From Funneliformis mosseae (taxonomy: Eukaryota > Glomeromycota > Glomeromycetes > Glomerales > Glomeraceae): a DNA stretch of 28,431 bases. Below are positions 24,572 through 28,431 of this stretch, piece after piece. The stretch's first letter is position 1, and each line of letters starts with the position of its first letter. Location: positions 1 through 28,431 of the forward strand of contig CAJVPP010000640.1 of the NCBI GenBank assembly GCA_910592005.1, written 5' to 3'. The translations under genes were made by a program, and so were the position numbers. Under the pieces are notes generated by a model. It had not been told where the DNA came from. It did not search any database and saw only the letters and a list, made by a program, of their open reading frames with translations.

Positions 24572-26437
24572 ATGAGTGTGAACGCTAATTCAAAAGTATT
24601 TAGTATTGAAGGCAAAGGGTTGAAACTAGACACTGCGGAAGATGTTCAGGAATTTGTGAATTCAATATTGGAAATTGAAAATTTGGAACAAGTTATACTG
24701 AGCGGAAACACTTTTGGTGTTGAAGCAGCGCAAGCTATAGCAGGAGCACTTAAAAAAAAAAATACAATTAAGGTTAGGCATATATCTAAACCTCCCGGAA
24801 GGAATTCAAACATAAAACTAAATAAATCTGTTTTCTTAACGCGTCAAATTAATTTGTTTGGAATTTATGAATAATTTATAATACATTATTAGATCGTTAA
24901 TGCTTCAGATATATTTACAAGTAGACTTCGGGAAGAAATTCCAAGTGCCGTTAAAGCAATTTGTGACGCGCTTGAAGATAAAGAACAACTTGAAGAACTT
25001 AATTTTAGCGATAATGCGTTTGGTCCCGCGGGTGCTGAGCCAATGGTTGATTTTCTTACTAAAAATCGAAGGTTGCGGGTTTTGAAACTTAATAATAATG
25101 GGCTTGGAGTACGTGGTGGGATTCTAATTGGTAAGGCACTACTCGCTGCGGCTGACAAAAATGTCTCGGAAGGGCGCACGTCATCTCTAAGAACAATAAT
25201 TGCTGGTCGTAACCGATTAGAAGATGGTTCTAGCCAGGCCCTTGCTAATGCAATTGCCGCTCACGGAACATTGACCGAAGTTCGTATACCTCAGAATGGT
25301 ATCCGTCCCGACGGGATTATTACCTTGTCAAAAGGGTTGGCAGTATGTAAAGATCTAGAAATTCTTGATCTTCAAGACAATACATTTACAGAGAAGGGTT
25401 CTGTGAATTTTGCCAAAGCACTCGTCGAATGGCCAAACTTGAAGGTTTTAAATGTTGGAGATTGCTTGTTATCAACAAAAGGAGGAATAACTTTTGCGGA
25501 AGCTCTTTCATTAGGTCACAACAAAAAACTTGAAAAACTCAACCTTCAATATAATGAATTAGATAGAGAAGCTGTGGAAATATTGGCGACAACTATTTCT
25601 AATCATCTTAAAAATTTAAATTCATTGGAATTGAATGGCAACAAGGTCAACCCGAAAGATATCTCTATTAGAAATGTAATATCTGCCTTGGAGGAAAATG
25701 GTAACGCGGACGCATTAGGCGAGTTAGACGATATGGAAATCTCCGATGAAGAGGAGGAGGAAGAACTTGATGAAGAAGAGACGGTAAAAATCTCCTTGTA
25801 AAAAAAAGTCATAAGATTTTTTTTTTTATTATTTTTATATAATTTTTAAGGAATAATTTATTCATCGCATGTGTGCGATGCAGATGCATCGCCTCCTTTT
25901 TGTTACCCGTGTCACACCCCCTCCCTTTTTAATTTTGAAAAAAATCTATTCTTCACACAACACGTTAAATGTCACATTTTTAATTTTGCCCGACATTACC
26001 CAGAGGCACGTGCGATGAAAAAATAAGTTTAAAATATTAAATTCCTAATTTTTAGATATTTATATTAAATAAAAATTATTATTTTTAAATCATTTAGGAA
26101 CCTTCTGTCAAAGGATTGGAAGACAGAAAAGTCCTTATAGAGTCGAAAGTTGAGTCACGAATAGAAATACAAAAACCTGAAAAACATTTAATCGAAGTGA
26201 AGTCTGTACAAGAAAGTGAGACGCGGGAAATTCATAAAGAAGATCAAGAAACTCCATCGGCAAATAGCGAACGTCAAGTAAAAGAACTCACTGAGCGTAT
26301 TTCAAAGGTTCACACGTCTTAACTATTTTTTTTTTCTATTTTTTTTTTTTTTCCTACTTTTTTTTTTTGTTTGTCGCGTTTTTGGATAGGCCGGGGAGAG
26401 GATAAATAAGATATTAAATAATTTAACTTTTAATTGA
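24572..26437 (+). CDS. RNA1: Ran GTPase-activating protein (Rna1/RanGAP)
   Basis: Cytoplasmic activator of Ran GTP hydrolysis, needed for nuclear transport. Exon 1 is 24572-24772 and exon 2 is 24893-25783. The leucine-rich-repeat body shows RanGAP signatures: SDIFTSRLREEIP, FSDNAFGP, NNGLG at 135-139 (the segment that in the yeast structure carries the key Asn, from memory), AGRNRLEDG, PQNGI and DLQDNTFT, then an acidic Glu-rich tail. Two endings are possible. Reading on from exon 2 stops at 25801 (369 aa). Alternatively a GTAAAA donor joins to exon 3 (26098-26307) and exon 4 (26390-26437), adding 85 charged, coil-like residues (449 aa). I favour the extension: exon 3 is 70 codons open, has no ATG of its own, starts right after an AG, and keeps frame. 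The second intron (314 bp) carries an inverted-repeat element. Confidence 0.85.
25861..26019. mobile_element. Putative MITE in RanGAP intron 2
   Basis: The ends form a 13-bp inverted repeat with one mismatch: TTCATCGCATGTG at 25861-25873 and CACGTGCGATGAA at 26007-26019. The interior (CCCGTGTCACACCCCCTCCC and similar) is richer in C/G than the surrounding intron, which fits an insertion. No clear target-site duplication is visible, so mobility is inferred. The left end also holds two overlapping perfect 7-bp-stem hairpins (25863-25880 and 25875-25892). If the short RanGAP mRNA is made, this lies in its 3' UTR. Confidence 0.5.
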
Positions 26438-26870
26438 CTTTATCTTATTAGTGTAATTTTCTCTAACAATCATACAATTCGAAAGGTTTCTAGAACAATG
26501 GAAGAACGTTCTAAGTAAGCGTTCATCAGGTCTTGTTCTTTTATTCCTAAATATAATCAATATTTATTTACTTATTCATATTTAAATATACCACTTTCAT
26601 ATTAATTAACAAAGATATTAAATCTTAGATCATTAAAATAAAACATTACTTGTAGTTGATCAACAAGCGAGACTTGTTGACATGTTTTAATAAAAATTTA
26701 AAAATTCCATGCTTTTATTTAAAGTAATTAGGGAATTTAGATCATAAATTTTCGTTATTATAAATTGAAATGATTTTATTTTTACATTTAGTCGATCTGT
26801 GATGTTACACGCATCTTATTTTTATAAAAATTGAATTGCCTTTTTAATCACGAAAGCAAAAATTTTAATA
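26438..26870. other. RanGAP 3' flank / ESF2 promoter
   Basis: 433 bp without a gene. AATAAA at 26637-26642 is a candidate RanGAP polyadenylation signal. An 8-bp-stem hairpin (TCAACAAG/CTTGTTGA, 26660-26667 and 26673-26680, 5-nt loop) follows it. The remainder is AT-rich up to the ESF2 start. No clear TATA box is evident among the many A/T runs. Confidence 0.45.
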
Positions 26871-28165
26871 ATGTTAAGTTTTTCGGAGGATAAAGTGACG
26901 GAAAGCAGTATCAATGCAGAACAGAAAGTGGTTAAACCTTTAACACCTGCTAAATTAGAAGAGTTTAAAAAAGCTCAAGAGAATACAGGAATTATTTATT
27001 TATCATGTGTTCCACCATTTATGAAGCCCTCCAAAATAAAACATTTATTAGGACAATATGGAAATATTGGGAGAGTTTACCTTGCACCCGAGGGTAAGTA
27101 AGGTTTTTATCGTTCTAATAGGAAAAAGGGATTATAACATTGTTAATATAATTTTAGATCCTAAAGCGAGATCAAGAAGAAAAAAATATGGTGGTAATAA
27201 AAAGAAGAAATATACCGAAGGATGGGTTGAATTTTTAGATAAAAAGGTTGCTAAATTAATCGCGAAAACTTTGAATGCTCAACCAATAGGTATTTGCTAA
27301 AACCATTGATATGAGTTAATCAATCCAGATTATTGTGAAAATAAATAATAAATATATTAGGTGGAAATAAACGGAATTATTATCATGATGATTTATGGAA
27401 TATTAAATACCTCGCAAAATTTAAATGGAATAATTTAACAGAACAAATTGGTAAACATTTAAACCTTTTTTTTTTTTTTGATCTACTTTAGTTGTTTTGA
27501 TTTAATCTTTTATTTTCGAATTTATAAAGCTTATGAGAAGGCTGCGAGAACACAAAGATTACAAGCTGAAATATCACAAGCTCGAAGAGAAAATAAAGAA
27601 TATGTAAAGAAAGTAGAGAAAGCGAAAATGATTCAGAGCATGGAAGAAAAGAAAGAAAAGAAACGTAAAGCTGCTGAAGTTGAAATGGCTAATTTGGAAA
27701 CTTTTACAGAAGCAGATGTAGGTAGTAATGAATTTTTTAAATATTATGAAATGTAATAACTTAAATTTTTCAAATTTAAATAGGTCATAGAAAAGAAGAG
27801 AAAGGTTGAGGAAGAACCTCGATTAAATAATAAAGCAAGATTCCTCCTTATTATTATTATTATTATTATTAATGCTTTGATGCAATGCGTTTTCAAGCTA
27901 ACACGATGTTTTTAAATTAGAAAATCAAGCAAAAGTCTGCAGAAGATGGTGATAATAAGAAAGATGTACGTGATTTATTTATTAATATTATTGTTAGGAA
28001 TTTAACGATTAAATATTAATTTTTTTTATTTTACATAATGCAAAGAAACACGACAAATTTAAGCAAAGGAAGTTGATTACAAGTGAAGTTGAGGAAAGTT
28101 GTAGATCGCGCAGTACAACTAGCGAGGGAGTCAAAAATATTTTGAATAAAATATTCACGAAATGA
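26871..28165 (+). CDS. ESF2: Esf2/ABT1 pre-rRNA processing factor
   Basis: Nucleolar RNA-binding protein of the small-subunit processome; in yeast it stimulates the helicase Dbp8 during early 18S rRNA cleavages. Seven exons join in frame: 26871-27093, 27158-27289, 27361-27450, 27530-27717, 27784-27834, 27921-27965 and 28046-28165 (282 aa; human ABT1 is 272). A divergent RRM covers about 40-135: [21 protein letters not shown], one residue over a familiar family block, is followed by GRVYLAPED, a basic loop, and YTEGWVEF. Next come [18 protein letters not shown] and [20 protein letters not shown], both typical of Esf2/ABT1. The C-terminus is Lys/Glu-rich and ends in LNKIF, as in relatives. Intron 5 (27835-27920) has a GC donor (AAA|GCAAGA) instead of GT; all others are GT-AG. 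The last three exons are short and easy to miss. Confidence 0.93.
27848..27871. repeat. (TTA)n microsatellite in ESF2 intron 5
   Basis: Eight TTA units occupy more than a quarter of the 86-bp GC-AG intron. Confidence 0.9.
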
Positions 28166-28431
28166 TATTTATAAAACTATTAAAACATCCGTTTTCTATG
28201 AATACATATACGGGTGACGAAACAAATAATTAATTATTGCATAAAGCGGATTTTCATCATTACCGTAAGAATAAAAAGATATCGGGATAAATTGTCTCTT
28301 TCATTCTCGATTTTTTTAGACCATGTAATTTATATCATTGAAATCGAATATTAACGGATGGATTGTAATACATCATTAATAATCTATACTAAGCTTTGCT
28401 AAGCATGATTACCAATTCCTACATATGCATG
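28166..28431. other. ESF2 3' flank
   Basis: No gene begins here. AATAAA at 28270-28275, about 105 bp after the ESF2 stop, is a candidate polyadenylation signal. The rest is ordinary AT-rich sequence to the window end. Confidence 0.5.

Noticed and set aside
26007..26012. CACGTG as a promoter element
   Set aside because: It lies inside the right terminal repeat of the intron element and is better explained as part of it.
26486..26518. Alternative last RanGAP exon reading VSRTMEERSK
   Set aside because: Keeps frame, but its acceptor (TTCGAAAG) has no pyrimidine tract and needs a 178-bp intron. The acceptor at 26388-26389 follows a long T/C tract and gives an 82-bp intron typical of this locus.

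Overview
This is a eukaryotic, AT-rich, intron-bearing fungal window. The base composition is very AT-rich by eye. Most introns are about 64-120 bp with GT..AG ends. The proteins are fungal-type: a Crz1-like C2H2 factor, Atp4, U2AF large subunit, Rna1/RanGAP and Esf2. Old LINE and pogo-like transposons are also present. Together this looks most like an arbuscular mycorrhizal (Glomeromycotina, Rhizophagus-like) genome. That assignment is inference, not a search result.

Layout. 1-4060: a decayed plus-strand non-LTR retrotransposon, recognisable by a CCHC knuckle, endonuclease and reverse-transcriptase motifs, and carrying a 9-bp tandem repeat. 4061-7060: an AT desert with no genes, interrupted by one compact GC-richer 133-bp element that has 11-bp perfect terminal inverted repeats and an 8-bp target-site duplication. 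7061-9950: an intact intronless Crz1-like zinc-finger gene on the minus strand with a homopolymer-rich 3' flank. 9950-14944: a long stretch without a recognisable gene, containing one well-formed orphan TATA/E2F-like cluster. About 14950: a tRNA-like A-box fragment at the edge of a second AT desert (15010-18200). 18200-19300: a dead pogo/Tigger-type transposase.

19640-28165 is a dense block of four housekeeping genes whose exon structures I rebuilt from reading frames, splice sites and family motifs: ATP4 (minus, 7 exons, 244 aa), U2AF large subunit (plus, 9 exons, 659 aa), RanGAP/RNA1 (plus, 4 exons, 449 aa, or 369 aa if its second intron is retained) and ESF2 (plus, 7 exons, 282 aa). ATP4 and U2AF are divergent and share a 173-bp promoter with a central ATCACGTGAT palindrome. 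The three plus-strand genes follow each other with gaps of about 340-430 bp. They share themes (mRNA splicing, Ran cycle/nuclear transport, rRNA processing), but nothing in the sequence shows that they act as one unit.

No clear new biochemical system is visible. The most useful leads are two short inverted-repeat elements, one of them inside a RanGAP intron and able to form alternative hairpins; the RanGAP C-terminal extension; a GC-AG intron in ESF2; and the G-to-A/C-to-T style of transposon decay.
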